64,000 bases of DNA from Paenibacillus sp. BIC5C1 (lineage in GTDB: Bacteria > Bacillota > Bacilli > Paenibacillales > Paenibacillaceae), in NCBI RefSeq assembly GCF_032399705.1, contig NZ_CP135922.1, forward strand, positions 6,758,001-6,822,000, written 5' to 3'. The position numbers and the translations under genes are program-made. Under the pieces are notes generated by a model that saw only the letters and a list, made by a program, of their open reading frames with translations, was not told the DNA's origin and searched no databases. This document shows, in pieces, positions 17,345 to 26,032 of this stretch. The first letter of the stretch is position 1, and every line of letters begins with the position of its first letter.

Positions 17345-18526
17345 TTAGTAAGCCAGTGCAAACAAACCGTGAATGTGAGCAAGGTAACGGATGTTACTTG
17401 CTTCTTTCATCATGGTTGCTGGCAGACCTTTCAGACGAGTCTGGTTGCCACCGATCATGCCGACAGCATCCTTACGACCCAGACTTCCCAGTGTACCGGA
17501 GAATACTGGTGTGAAGGATTCCATTGCGCCACCTTTGAACATTACGCCCAAGTTGTGACCAATGGTTTCACCCATTTGCCAAGCCAATTGTGCTGTTGGA
17601 GGGTATGGACGAGCGCCTTCGCTAGGGAAGACCACTGCGCTGTCACCAGCAACAAACACGTCTTTATGGGATGTGGATTGCAGTACTTCCGTAACTTTCG
17701 CACGGCCACGATCCACTTCAATTCCGCTGTTGGCAACAACTGCATTACCTTGAACGCCGCCTGTCCATACGAGTGTATTCGTAGGAATCGAGCTTCCGTC
17801 TTTCAGCAGAACTTCATTTTCTTTCATTTCGGTAATCGCTACGCCAACGATGAAGTTAACGCCACGTTTTTCCAGACTCGATTTAGCACGCTCAACCAGT
17901 TCTGGCGGGAATCCTGCCAGGATGGAAGGACCTGCTTCAACCGTGTACAGGGAAACTTCTTTGAAGTCGATACCTTTTTCTTGGCATACAGCCGGAAGAA
18001 GGTCAGCGAATTCACCAACAAGCTCGATACCTGTCAAACCACCGCCACCGATAACAAACGTAGCGTCTGCTTTGTTGCCGGATTGTTTGTAAGCATCCAA
18101 ACGAGCTTCCACGTGTGCACGAATGCGGTTAGCATCGCTAACCGATTTCAGCGTGAAGCTGTACTCCTGCAATCCCGGAATTCCGAAGAATGCCGTTTCA
18201 CTGCCCAAGGCAACAACGAGTGCATCGTAAGAGTAAGTAGAACCGCTGGTCATGAGAACTTTTTTCTCGTCCGGCTTGATTGTATCCACCGTATCGATTT
18301 TCAAGTTCACATTTTTACCACTCAGCAATTTTTCGAGTGGAAGAGCAACTGCTTTTTCAGCAATGCTTCCTGCTGCAAGACGGTGCAGTTCCGTAATAAT
18401 TTGGTGCGTAGGGTAACGGTTCACAACTGTAATAGTCGCTTCTTCCGGTGTCAGGTATTGACGCGCAGTCAGCGCAGTCAACAGACCACCGTAACCTCCG
18501 CCCAAGATCAAAATTTGCTTCGACAT
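17345..18526 (-). CDS. ndh: Type II NADH dehydrogenase
   Basis: Predicted 393-residue peripheral membrane flavoprotein that passes electrons from NADH to menaquinone without pumping protons. LILGGGYGGLLTAL binds FAD, VIGGGGLTGIELVGEFAD binds NADH, and FVAGDSAVVFPSEGARPYPPTAQLA is the second FAD motif with the quinone-site AQ. The C-terminus lacks a long hydrophobic tail but ends in an amphipathic stretch, as in Bacillus Ndh. The second ATG (18526) is chosen because GGAGG ends six bases before it and abuts the first ATG (18532). It follows a DUF1641 gene by 23 bases, the same order as yjlC-ndh in Bacillus subtilis, where the operon responds to the NADH-sensing repressor Rex. Confidence 0.92.
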   Translation of the reverse strand: MSKQILILGGGYGGLLTALTARQYLTPEEATITVVNRYPTHQIITELHRLAAGSIAEKAVALPLEKLLSGKNVNLKIDTVDTIKPDEKKVLMTSGSTYSYDALVVALGSETAFFGIPGLQEYSFTLKSVSDANRIRAHVEARLDAYKQSGNKADATFVIGGGGLTGIELVGEFADLLPAVCQEKGIDFKEVSLYTVEAGPSILAGFPPELVERAKSSLEKRGVNFIVGVAITEMKENEVLLKDGSSIPTNTLVWTGGVQGNAVVANSGIEVDRGRAKVTEVLQSTSHKDVFVAGDSAVVFPSEGARPYPPTAQLAWQMGETIGHNLGVMFKGGAMESFTPVFSGTLGSLGRKDAVGMIGGNQTRLKGLPATMMKEASNIRYLAHIHGLFALAY

Positions 18527-18549
18527 ATCCATCCTCCGTTCTTCTAATC

Positions 18550-18996
18550 TTAACGTTGCTGTTGTTGACGCTCGTTCAGGATGCTCAGGAATGATTGAGC
18601 AAAACGCAGCGTTTGTTGTACGTTTGGATCTTTAAGCATTTTGAGCATAGCGAACAAACCAACCGAAGTTTGCTCGGCTTGCGCACGATCGCTTGCTTCG
18701 ATGGCAGCAGAAGCTACACCTTTAGCTTTGTCTACAACAGGTTTAGCAAACTCGCCCATTGCGCTCATTGTGTCGCTGATTAGAACTTTGTCTGTAGCTA
18801 CGCTTTGTGCAAAGTCATAAGCTTTGGTCATTGCAGTGACCATTTCAGCCAGTTTAGGCAGGTTCTCCACCAGAACGGTCAGAGACTCCTGTACCTCAGG
18901 CTTCATCAGTTGATCCAGTACGTCCAAGGACTGGCGTTGGGAAACGTCGGCACCTTCTGTAACCGGCACCTCTTGTTGAGTAGGCGATTGTGACAT
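18550..18996 (-). CDS. DUF1641 protein (YjlC-like)
   Basis: Predicted 148-residue soluble, helical protein. The DUF1641 core covers about residues 25-140, with LMKPEVQESLTVLVENLP, an internal hydrophobic helix and a Gln/Arg-rich end (NERQQQQR). The frame is open upstream to 19143, but AAAGGAGGA lies ten bases before the ATG at 18996 and no ribosome site marks earlier codons. It is the first gene of the operon with NADH dehydrogenase. Function is unknown; related proteins accompany Ndh and also formate dehydrogenase genes, so a role in assembly or membrane docking of a redox enzyme is plausible. Confidence 0.85.
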   Translation of the reverse strand: MSQSPTQQEVPVTEGADVSQRQSLDVLDQLMKPEVQESLTVLVENLPKLAEMVTAMTKAYDFAQSVATDKVLISDTMSAMGEFAKPVVDKAKGVASAAIEASDRAQAEQTSVGLFAMLKMLKDPNVQQTLRFAQSFLSILNERQQQQR

Positions 18997-19681
18997 AAGA
19001 GAAAGTCCTCCTTTACTTTGGGATAGAAGTCCGCGACTTTCATGATGCCTGTCAAGCAGAGCCGAACCACAAATACATCCAATACAACTAAATGTACCAA
19101 ATTTCACACAATAGAATGAGCATAGCCCAAGGGCCGTTCCCACATCGTGTATTGTATCTTGGGTCTATTGCGGACAACATGTGTTGACGCAAAACGACAA
19201 GCAGGCCGAAACCGAACTCTATACCCCTATATTACACCTCTTACACATGAACATGAAAAAGAAATTTTTTACACTTGTGAAGATATTGTGAACATTGTAA
19301 CAAAATCGATTTTTTTGTCAAGCTTTGCGGTCGGGTTAAAATCGATTATTCTCCTGTCCCAGATCCGTAATCCTACCACATGTGGTATGAAGACAAGATC
19401 ACATATGACCATATGTGCGATATGTACACAAGGAAGGATTTTTTCAACTGAATTTTTTAGGAATTGTTTTCCAAAACCATGAATTTCATGCAACGAAATT
19501 GGTCACTGTCGTTATTATGCAGCTAGGGGTGCAGCCTTATTCCTGAAATGACATCATTTCTTGTTCAAGTATGAACCTATCCTGGCATGAAAGCAAAAAA
19601 GACTGAAAGAAGGCCTGACGGATTGTCCTGCCTCCCTGATATTTGCTTCACTGTAAGCCTGATCTGATTGTTACATTTAGG
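18997..19681. other. Long non-coding region upstream of the ndh operon
   Basis: No convincing gene is found in these 685 bases; the open frame on the plus strand (19147-19482) has no ribosome site and no protein-like composition. The region holds TTGTG-containing half sites (a TTGTGTGAAA on the minus strand near 19100 and TTGTGAA at 19275 and 19287) resembling halves of Rex operators, plus two strong palindromes at 19374-19417. A weak minus-strand hairpin ending in six T residues near 19594-19640 may terminate the sigma-factor operon. Confidence 0.5.
19374..19417. promoter_or_regulatory. Two adjacent palindromes, possible operator pair
   Basis: TACCACATGTGGTA (19374-19387) is a perfect 14-base palindrome. 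Twelve bases on, CACATATG-AC-CATATGTG (19400-19417) is a perfect inverted repeat with a 2-base centre. Both lie in the non-coding stretch between the sigma-factor operon and the ndh operon and read as protein-binding sites rather than terminators, since no T-run follows. Confidence 0.45.
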
Positions 19682-21481
19682 TCAGACCATACCTATTTCT
19701 GGGGAATGCTGATTCATTTCTTCAAGCAACGCTATTATTGCAACGACAGCAGCTCGCTCCAATTCCTCCACCTCCAGAAGTATCAAGATAGCTTGATCGG
19801 CCTGAAGCTTCTCGTTTGGCTTTCCGCCTTCAGGAAAAGGAAAACGCTGCTTGAGCATGTTTAACCTTTGGGACATATTTCGATATAACTCTTCTGCCTG
19901 AAGACAGAATGGAATCAAGCTGGAATAGCGGGGAATCGAAGCCCACTTTACAGAAAGTTCCCTGAAAAACTCACCGGCATAACGTCTTGCATCCCACAAA
20001 ACCGCAATGTTATAGGCATGACCGTTCGGTTCTACCCGTCTATACTCTAGAGCTTCTCTCCATACCGAATAGGCAGCCAGACCACTGACCGTGTTCGGCA
20101 AGGTATACGGATCCTCCCCACCATAATGAGCCAAAACAGCTGTCAATGCTGCACGCAGGTCCATTTCTCGTATCATACCATTGGATTCCGCTGCCATTAC
20201 AAATACTTCCTGATTCACACCACGGCCTACATGATCATAGGGAATTGTTCCTGATTTAATGAAATCTGTACCGTATAAGGTTCGAACTGCATCATCATAG
20301 CCGTAGATCAATCCGAATTCGGGAATATTCAGATCCCATACTACGGCCGGAATTCCCCGATGAATGGAGTAACGAATCAGGGAGAGGGCCCGAACCAGCC
20401 TTGGATTTAGCAACCTTCTCCCTTTCGCTTTCTCCGCTAGCATCGAAGGATCGACCAGATTGGCATTGACCCCCGCTTCACTAGCCAAAGCCTCAACCGC
20501 ATGGGAACGATAACCCATATGCTGCAATCCTCGGGTAAGCACCTCTTTGAAGTTATAGGCGGTGGGTCCAGCGATATGTATGTCCTGAGGCAGGATGGTC
20601 AGACGAAAAGAAAGTCCGCTCATCCCCATAACCATGGGGAGAGATGGAGATGAACCGATATAACCTAACATCTCGTGAATGGATGCTGCTGCCGAGTTCC
20701 AGGTTTGGGGAGCTCGAAACGAACGGGGTTCCTCCAGAATCACTCGATTTTGCCCAAGTGAATTCCACTCTGCCAGCATTTCTTCTACAGATAAATGAAT
20801 ATGAAGCTGCGACACTTTTTTACGTGAACGTGATAGAATTTGATACACATTAGCACTTGTTAGATTGAATTTGCAGGCAATTTCTTGCGGCGACAGCTGC
20901 TCCATCCAATACGATGTAAAGACCTGTTGCTCTCTCTCGTTCAGACAACCTAGCAGCTTGTGGAGATTGTTCCTCATTTCCTGCTGAGCAACAGCTTGAT
21001 ATGGATCATAGCCTGTTTCCTGCGATCTCCGCTCGGTGTCATTCAAAAGATAGTTCAGTGTCATGTCGAGCGAGTCTTGATCGCTCCATGAGGCACCATC
21101 AGCTCCAAACCCAAATGCAAAGTACGAAGAAAAGTGTTGTTCGCGCTGCTGCTCTCGGCGTTGCATATGTGAATACGCCTGATTACGCACAATGCGCTGC
21201 ATCCAGGCCATAAAACGGTCAGCATTCTGAAGCTGTCTCATATGAATGAATGCACGAATAATCCCATCCTGTAAAATGTCTTCTGCGAGATAAGAATCAT
21301 GTGTAAGTGCTCGCACATAACGGAACAATTGTCCGCGGTAACGGTGAATCAACTCACCAAAGGCCTCTGTATCCCCAGTTTGGGCTCGTTGGATAAGCGC
21401 AATATCCGACTCCTTTTGCCGATTCTCGAATGTTTCATCTTTCCCTGAGCTGATATGGCGATTGACAGTTAATTCATCCAT
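19682..21481 (-). CDS. ECF-type sigma factor fused to a degenerate C39/BtrH-like domain
   Basis: Predicted 599-residue protein. Residues 24-95 are sigma region 2 (GDTEAFGELIHRYRGQLFRYV, LAEDILQDGIIRAF, FMAWMQRIVRNQAYSH), a 70-residue linker follows, and residues 165-240 are sigma region 4 (CLNEREQQVFTSYWMEQLSPQEIACKF-like, SANVYQILSRSRKKV). The remaining 350 residues look like the C39-peptidase-like fold with helical tail seen in the neighbouring gene, but the position of the catalytic Cys reads MGMSG (about 284) and that of the His reads GLIYGYDD (about 392), so the triad is lost. Ordinary ECF factors are about 180 residues. AAAGGA precedes the ATG; the gene follows the intact paralogue by 37 bases. 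The C-terminal domain probably senses a ligand or partner and controls the sigma part (inference). Confidence 0.82.
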   Translation of the reverse strand: MDELTVNRHISSGKDETFENRQKESDIALIQRAQTGDTEAFGELIHRYRGQLFRYVRALTHDSYLAEDILQDGIIRAFIHMRQLQNADRFMAWMQRIVRNQAYSHMQRREQQREQHFSSYFAFGFGADGASWSDQDSLDMTLNYLLNDTERRSQETGYDPYQAVAQQEMRNNLHKLLGCLNEREQQVFTSYWMEQLSPQEIACKFNLTSANVYQILSRSRKKVSQLHIHLSVEEMLAEWNSLGQNRVILEEPRSFRAPQTWNSAAASIHEMLGYIGSSPSLPMVMGMSGLSFRLTILPQDIHIAGPTAYNFKEVLTRGLQHMGYRSHAVEALASEAGVNANLVDPSMLAEKAKGRRLLNPRLVRALSLIRYSIHRGIPAVVWDLNIPEFGLIYGYDDAVRTLYGTDFIKSGTIPYDHVGRGVNQEVFVMAAESNGMIREMDLRAALTAVLAHYGGEDPYTLPNTVSGLAAYSVWREALEYRRVEPNGHAYNIAVLWDARRYAGEFFRELSVKWASIPRYSSLIPFCLQAEELYRNMSQRLNMLKQRFPFPEGGKPNEKLQADQAILILLEVEELERAAVVAIIALLEEMNQHSPEIGMV

Positions 21482-21518
21482 GTGTATTTTCCTTTCTCAT
21501 AGCCTAGCTTCACTTCCA

Positions 21519-22451
21519 TTACTCCATCTTCAAAATAGCAGCTTCGATCATGGCTTCTGTCTCCGCAAGCGCCTCCATGATTGTCGCAGCAGCCTCCCAG
21601 TTGCGGGATACAAGACGGGATTGGCATTCTCCGAATTGGCGGGATTGTGTGTATTTCAAAGCAGAAAGGTCAGGATGAATTGTTTTAAAAAACAAGCCAT
21701 AATCATGGGCACGACGCGCGCCTACTGGCAGAGCAAAATACACATAATGAGCCCACTCATTACCATCGATTGCTCCAGCACGAACCTGTTCCGCCTTATG
21801 CAAAATCGCTGAAGCTCCTGTTCGTCCTTCCTGAGCAGCAATGTCCTGGAGCTGTTCTGTTAGGCTTGATTTGAACCAAGTAAACGCCCGGCGGTTAATC
21901 TCCTCCAGATCAGGCTGTTTCATGCGTTCAGGACTCCACCATCGTCGATACACACCGCTACTCCACGGGAATTCAGACTTCCATGCTTCCTCAAGTTTAT
22001 CCAATGTCAGGAAGACATTCGGGAAGCCAGCAGGGTCATGCAGACATATTTCATCGCCCTCCATGCTCAACGCCACTACATAATGATCGCAACCACCCAG
22101 GTTGGGAGAGTTGGGATTATAGACGAGTCTGCCCATATCCAGCGGCCCCATCATCACAGGACCCTGCTTCAAAGTCTCTCTTAGCTCTTCTAAGGGCATC
22201 TCTGTATCCCGTGATTGCACACTTTCACGCACACTAAACCCCAGAATGCTCATCGCCTTGCTGATGGCCAGATCAGGACTGGAGGTACAGTTATCAAAAA
22301 AGAGAAGGTCTTCCTGCGTGCGGAAAGCTCCCAGGGAAAAGCCACCGACCGTTTCAAGCAGACCGGGGTCAACCTTTTCTCCAATGGACGACAGCAGCAT
22401 TGAAGCTGAATTAGCGTAGCAATATGCACCATTTCCAATATAATTGCTCAT
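21519..22451 (-). CDS. C39-like / BtrH N-terminal-like cysteine enzyme
   Basis: Predicted 310-residue cytoplasmic protein, no signal peptide. The papain-like pattern is Cys 11 (NGAYCYANSASMLL), His 123 (GGCDHYVVALSM) and Asp 139 (ICLHDPAGFP), as in C39 peptidases and the butirosin acyltransferase BtrH. Residues 180-310 form a helical tail (RRAFTWFKSSL, AHYVYFALPVGARRAHDYG) that has a counterpart at the end of the sigma-factor fusion downstream. The ATG at 22451 gives MSNYIGNG and has GAGAGG ten bases before it; the open frame extends further without a site. It is the first gene of a two-gene operon with the sigma factor. It may be a peptidase, amidase or acyltransferase; the substrate is not predictable. 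Confidence 0.72.
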   Translation of the reverse strand: MSNYIGNGAYCYANSASMLLSSIGEKVDPGLLETVGGFSLGAFRTQEDLLFFDNCTSSPDLAISKAMSILGFSVRESVQSRDTEMPLEELRETLKQGPVMMGPLDMGRLVYNPNSPNLGGCDHYVVALSMEGDEICLHDPAGFPNVFLTLDKLEEAWKSEFPWSSGVYRRWWSPERMKQPDLEEINRRAFTWFKSSLTEQLQDIAAQEGRTGASAILHKAEQVRAGAIDGNEWAHYVYFALPVGARRAHDYGLFFKTIHPDLSALKYTQSRQFGECQSRLVSRNWEAAATIMEALAETEAMIEAAILKME

Positions 22452-22580
22452 ATCATAACATCCTCTCATTTCTTTAATGAAGCACGCTGCTTGCAATGCC
22501 TATACTTATTCTGACTCTTCGTACAGATCATTTCTGACAGAATATCCAGAACAAATTTCTGCCCGCATGAACTAGGGAAC

Positions 22581-22606
22581 GTTTAGAATGCGGACATCCC
22601 GGTTAA
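22581..22606 (+). promoter_or_regulatory. Sigma-B-like promoter of the csbD-type gene
   Basis: GTTTAG (22581-22586), a 14-base spacer and GGTTAA (22601-22606) resemble the general-stress promoter GTTTAA-N12-14-GGGTAT. CsbD-type genes are known general-stress genes, which fits. Confidence 0.5.
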
Positions 22607-22641
22607 TAAGGACTACACCAGAAACGAAGGAGATGTTCGAT

Positions 22642-22815
22642 ATGAGTAATTCAACTAGCGATAAAATCAAAGCAGGCGTAAACAAGGCCAAAGGCGAAGT
22701 GAAGGATCAGATCGGTAATGCGACTAACAACAGATCCCTTCAGGCTGAGGGTAAAAAAGACAAAGCCAAAGGTGCTGTGCAGGACAAAATTGCTGATGTA
22801 AAAAAACATCACTAG
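22642..22815 (+). CDS. CsbD-family stress protein
   Basis: Predicted 57-residue, highly charged soluble protein with the CsbD repeats KIKAGVNKAKGEVKDQIGNAT and GKKDKAKGAVQDKIADVKK. CsbD proteins are abundant general-stress proteins of unknown mechanism. ATG 22642 is chosen over ATG 22633 because AAGGAG abuts the latter and is nine bases from the former. The upstream promoter resembles a sigma-B type, in line with the family. A strong bidirectional terminator follows. Confidence 0.92.
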   Translation: MSNSTSDKIKAGVNKAKGEVKDQIGNATNNRSLQAEGKKDKAKGAVQDKIADVKKHH

Positions 22816-22914
22816 ATCGATTCGTTTAAACGTGAACACGCACGACGATTCGTGCAGTAAATATAGGAACTTGCCCGACGTCCATACCGGTTGAAACCGG
22901 GATTCGACGGGGGC

Positions 22915-22966
22915 GCAAAAAAGCCAAGGAAGGTGTTATTCACTACACCCTTCCCTGGCTTTTTTT
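22915..22966. terminator. Bidirectional terminator, csbD gene and epimerase gene
   Basis: AAGCCAaGGAAGGtGT (22921-22936) pairs with ACaCCCTTCCcTGGCTT (22945-22961) and is flanked by an A-run on the left and seven T residues on the right, so it works for both convergent transcripts. Confidence 0.88.
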
Positions 22967-22973
22967 GTCCTGT

Positions 22974-23975
22974 TTAGATAGCCGGAACTGCATATCTTGC
23001 CATATCGATAATAAAACTGCGTGCTTCTCTTGTCGTGTGGTATTCACGGCTGAATTTTCTTACCCATTCGGGATGTTCCTGATACCATCGAAAGGTCTGC
23101 TCCAGTCCCTGCTCCAGCGTCGTCTGAGGGAACCATCCGGTCTCTGACCGTAACTTTCCAGAGTGAACGACCAGACTCGAACCTCTGGACTGGGTGGGCT
23201 CCTGCTCCCGAATCTCCGCCATTCTATTAGAAGTATGCAATTGTTGCAAATGATCTCCGATCTCTTGCATGGTTGTTCCTTGCCCTGTCGATATGTTATA
23301 GATCTGCTGATCTTGTCCATTCAGCATAATCTGTTCAATCGCTCGCAGCGCATCATCCACATACAGAAAATCACGTACAGCTGATCCCTGAATATCCAGA
23401 GGAAGGCCGTCCATCATTCGGCCAAAATTACGCGGGATAATCCGGTCCGGCAACTGCCAAGGACCATAGAGATTGGTTAAACGAAATATTTTTACAGGAA
23501 GCTGGTAACATTGAGCGTAGGATCTTGCGAGCATCTCACAGGCTACTTTGGAAGCGGAATAAGGGGATACAGGAGCATATTCATCGGATTCGTGATACAC
23601 TCTGCCCATCTCCCCTCCGTATACCTCAACGGATGAAGCCAGCACCACGGGAATATGGTGATCGGAAGCGTATTGCAGAATGGCCTGTGTACTGAGGGTG
23701 TTGTTACGAAACACTTCTCCGGGGTGATGATACGAATAGTCTACGTGCGGCATCGCTGCCAGATGAATAATATAGTCTGTTTCGTGCGGCAAGCTGAATC
23801 TGTCCTTCGCGAGATCACAACAGATAAAGGCCATCTCATGAAGTGGAGAGCTGTGAACAAGCCTCTGACAATAATCATCCTGGTCCACCAGGGTGATTCG
23901 ATGTCCCTTTTGCGCCAAATACTGAGAAAGGTTAAATCCTACAAATCCAGAAGCCCCTGTAATGACAATATTCAA
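22974..23975 (-). CDS. NAD-dependent sugar-nucleotide epimerase/dehydratase
   Basis: Predicted 333-residue extended short-chain dehydrogenase. VITGASGFVGFNLSQYL binds NAD, DYIIHLAAMPHVDYS is the LAA motif, SSVEVYG holds the catalytic Ser and YSASKVACEM holds the Tyr-x-x-x-Lys pair. RLTNLYGPWQLPDRIIPRN, VRDFLYVDDALRAI and YNISTGQGTTM are typical of UDP-glucose 4-epimerase and dTDP-glucose dehydratase relatives. TTG at 23975 is favoured since AAGGGGG lies eight bases before it; the ATG two codons earlier is too close. Monocistronic. Sugar substrate and pathway (wall polymer, capsule) are unknown. Confidence 0.85.
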   Translation of the reverse strand: MNIVITGASGFVGFNLSQYLAQKGHRITLVDQDDYCQRLVHSSPLHEMAFICCDLAKDRFSLPHETDYIIHLAAMPHVDYSYHHPGEVFRNNTLSTQAILQYASDHHIPVVLASSVEVYGGEMGRVYHESDEYAPVSPYSASKVACEMLARSYAQCYQLPVKIFRLTNLYGPWQLPDRIIPRNFGRMMDGLPLDIQGSAVRDFLYVDDALRAIEQIMLNGQDQQIYNISTGQGTTMQEIGDHLQQLHTSNRMAEIREQEPTQSRGSSLVVHSGKLRSETGWFPQTTLEQGLEQTFRWYQEHPEWVRKFSREYHTTREARSFIIDMARYAVPAI

Positions 23976-24130
23976 GCACATTCCCCCTTGGGATTAATAC
24001 AACAAGTTCACTGAAGAGAGTCTATGTTCTGATTATAACCTTTTAGTGATACATTTTGTATCATTTTACAATTGTTTTTTGTTCTTCTCCAGAATTAAAC
24101 GGGTAATGCCATAGAGAGGTGATATTTACG

Positions 24131-24646
24131 ATGAAAGAGGACATGAACAATGTACAGACGATGTTATTCCATGACGATGGTTTGATCCCCAATCATCCGA
24201 GTCTGCCTGTACTTCTGTATAAGGGAATTTGGGCAACAGATTCCTCTCGTGCGGAGTCGTTGCTGAACCTAAATGGATGGGGAAACAGCTGGATTAACGG
24301 AGTGTTTGATTATCATCATTATCACAGCAATGCTCATGAAGTACTTGCGGTGGTGAACGGTTGGGTTGAGCTTATCCTTGGTGGGGAACATGGAAAGGTT
24401 GTGCGCCTTCAGGCAGGAGATGTCGTCGTATTACCTGCGGGAACCGGACATAAGCGGCTGAGTGCGAGCCTTGATTTCCGCATTGCAGGGGCCTACCCAG
24501 GTGGCATGAGTTATAATACCCGAACTGGCGAGCCGGGAGAGCGTCCCAAAGTTCTGCGTGAAATTCAGGAGGTTCCCACCCCGGATACCGATCCGGTCTA
24601 TGGGCAAGAGGGGCCACTATTGGAGTTATGGAATCAGAATAAATGA
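24131..24646 (+). CDS. Cupin-domain protein (YjlB-like)
   Basis: Predicted 171-residue cytosolic protein. The two cupin motifs are visible: YHHYHSNAHEVLAVVNG with HxH and Glu metal ligands, and GDVVVLPAGTGHKRL with the last His. The overall pattern matches the YjlB group of cupins, which have no proven reaction. The ATG at 24131 has GAGAGGTG about nine bases upstream; a GTG at 24119 would overlap that site. Standing alone between two convergent or divergent genes. A metal-dependent enzyme or sugar-binding protein is likely. Confidence 0.85.
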   Translation: MKEDMNNVQTMLFHDDGLIPNHPSLPVLLYKGIWATDSSRAESLLNLNGWGNSWINGVFDYHHYHSNAHEVLAVVNGWVELILGGEHGKVVRLQAGDVVVLPAGTGHKRLSASLDFRIAGAYPGGMSYNTRTGEPGERPKVLREIQEVPTPDTDPVYGQEGPLLELWNQNK

Positions 24647-24814
24647 ATATCATCAATGTATCATCAGAATCAGAATGAAAAATAATTACATCAATAAGGT
24701 TATCTCGCAGGGATCTCCTATCCCTTTCATGGCTAACTCCGTGATTCGTTACATCTCAGAACGATGCAAATGGGAGCGAATAGCGTGTACTAGGTTCATT
24801 AGACCAATATATCT

Positions 24815-24866
24815 CGAAAAAGGGGCTTCCCCCGTCATCCAATGACTTATGGGAAAGCACCTTTTT
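24815..24866 (-). terminator. Branched terminator, repeat-family copy A
   Basis: AAAAGGGGCTTCCC pairs imperfectly with GGGAAAGCACCTTTT around an inner GTCAT/ATGAC helix; the minus-strand transcript ends in five T residues. The inner part shares TGACTTATGGGA with the hairpins at 37902-37947 and 56635-56685. Confidence 0.7.
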
Positions 24867-24869
24867 CAG

Positions 24870-25943
24870 TTATTGGGGGAGCCTCACACTATAGAATCGC
24901 ATGGCATGTGGCTTCCCTTCCATCTCAAGCCGTTCTTGTATGATCAACTGTCGAACACGATATTCAATGAATGCGTCTCCGACAGCTTGTTCGAGATGGC
25001 CCAGCACCTCACCTACGACGCGGGCTGATTTTATAAACTCGCCAGGCTGTCGGGTTAACGTAACCTCTCTAACCTTCTGCATAATATATTCATCTATCGC
25101 GTCTTCAGGCACGCTCTGAATCTCGCCATCCTTCATTAATCGCAGAAGTCCAGGCTGTACAGCCAAATTCACCCACTCTTGCTCCATGTGTTTGCGTTTC
25201 TCCAGAGACAACGGTTCAGCATTCACACAGTGTTGCCACATCGCTAACAACTTCTCAGAAAAAATTTCACCTGTTCTAAGAACATCATGCTGAACTTCAG
25301 AAGGGTTGAATAATTCCTGATATAATGCACTTGTCTCGATCAAATAGATCGGTCCCAGCCTGTTACGCAGCAAATGCATGGCATATAAAAGCCCCGTTCT
25401 CTCATGCGCATTATTCGCATACCAGATAGTGATTCGCGTATCTTCATCAATCGAACTCAACATGTTATTTAATTGAAGCAGCTTATCCATGCCTTGGACG
25501 GCATAACTTCCATGCTCACTCAAATAAAGTTTCTCAAGTAGCCAGAGATGCCTGCGGTGTAAATCCGCCTTGTTCGTCAAATCACCCAATGGACCGATGG
25601 CATAGTAGTCATTCATAGAGAGAAACCGCCGCTCCGAGCGGCCAGGAACCCTGCCCATCGCAACCTTAATGCTGCCTAGCGGCGATTCACCAATCGCTAT
25701 ATGAATTTCACGTGGTTTCTGTGCCTTTAATGCCTGTTGCTCGGTTTTCTCCCGGTTCCGATTCTCGTCCAATGTATTAAATATCGACTGAATTTCCGTT
25801 GCAAAATGATCAGAATGTTCTTCCGCCGACTGAACACTGACTGCCATATCTGCGCTGAGATAGAGCGTACGCAATAACGAACGCAGCTCATCCTCATTCA
25901 TAAGATGCAGCTCCTTTTCAAAATCAAAGACATTGTCAATCAT
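24870..25943 (-). CDS. DUF1835-domain protein
   Basis: Predicted 357-residue soluble protein. The first 90 residues are charged and helical; DUF1835 follows from about residue 78 (REIHIAIGESPLGSIKVAM, FLSMNDYYAIGPLGDL), and a DUF3658-like C-terminal part (WQHCVNAEPLSLEKRKHMEQEW, GDAFIEYRVRQLI) ends the protein. The family occurs in many Bacillota with unknown function. A GAGGGGG site precedes the ATG. The branched hairpin at 24815-24866 ends the transcript. Confidence 0.75.
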   Translation of the reverse strand: MIDNVFDFEKELHLMNEDELRSLLRTLYLSADMAVSVQSAEEHSDHFATEIQSIFNTLDENRNREKTEQQALKAQKPREIHIAIGESPLGSIKVAMGRVPGRSERRFLSMNDYYAIGPLGDLTNKADLHRRHLWLLEKLYLSEHGSYAVQGMDKLLQLNNMLSSIDEDTRITIWYANNAHERTGLLYAMHLLRNRLGPIYLIETSALYQELFNPSEVQHDVLRTGEIFSEKLLAMWQHCVNAEPLSLEKRKHMEQEWVNLAVQPGLLRLMKDGEIQSVPEDAIDEYIMQKVREVTLTRQPGEFIKSARVVGEVLGHLEQAVGDAFIEYRVRQLIIQERLEMEGKPHAMRFYSVRLPQ

Positions 25944-26032
25944 GCTTATCCCCCTCTAAACAGTCTAAACAGTTGGTCATCTCCGATTAAAATCATTCAA
26001 AATCGAACGTACGTATGTGTATCTTCGTAAGT

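Noticed and set aside
17369..18547. 392-codon plus-strand frame opposite the NADH dehydrogenase gene
   Set aside because: It is the antisense of a strongly conserved enzyme gene, rich in Cys, His and Phe, with no start site; a shadow frame.
19147..19482. 111-codon plus-strand frame in the ndh upstream region
   Set aside because: No ribosome site, no family resemblance, and it spans regulatory palindromes.
22895..22915. GGGATTCGACGGGG resembles the 5' part of tmRNA
   Set aside because: No tRNA-like 3' end, tag frame or pseudoknots follow; the region runs directly into a terminator hairpin, so the match is taken as chance.
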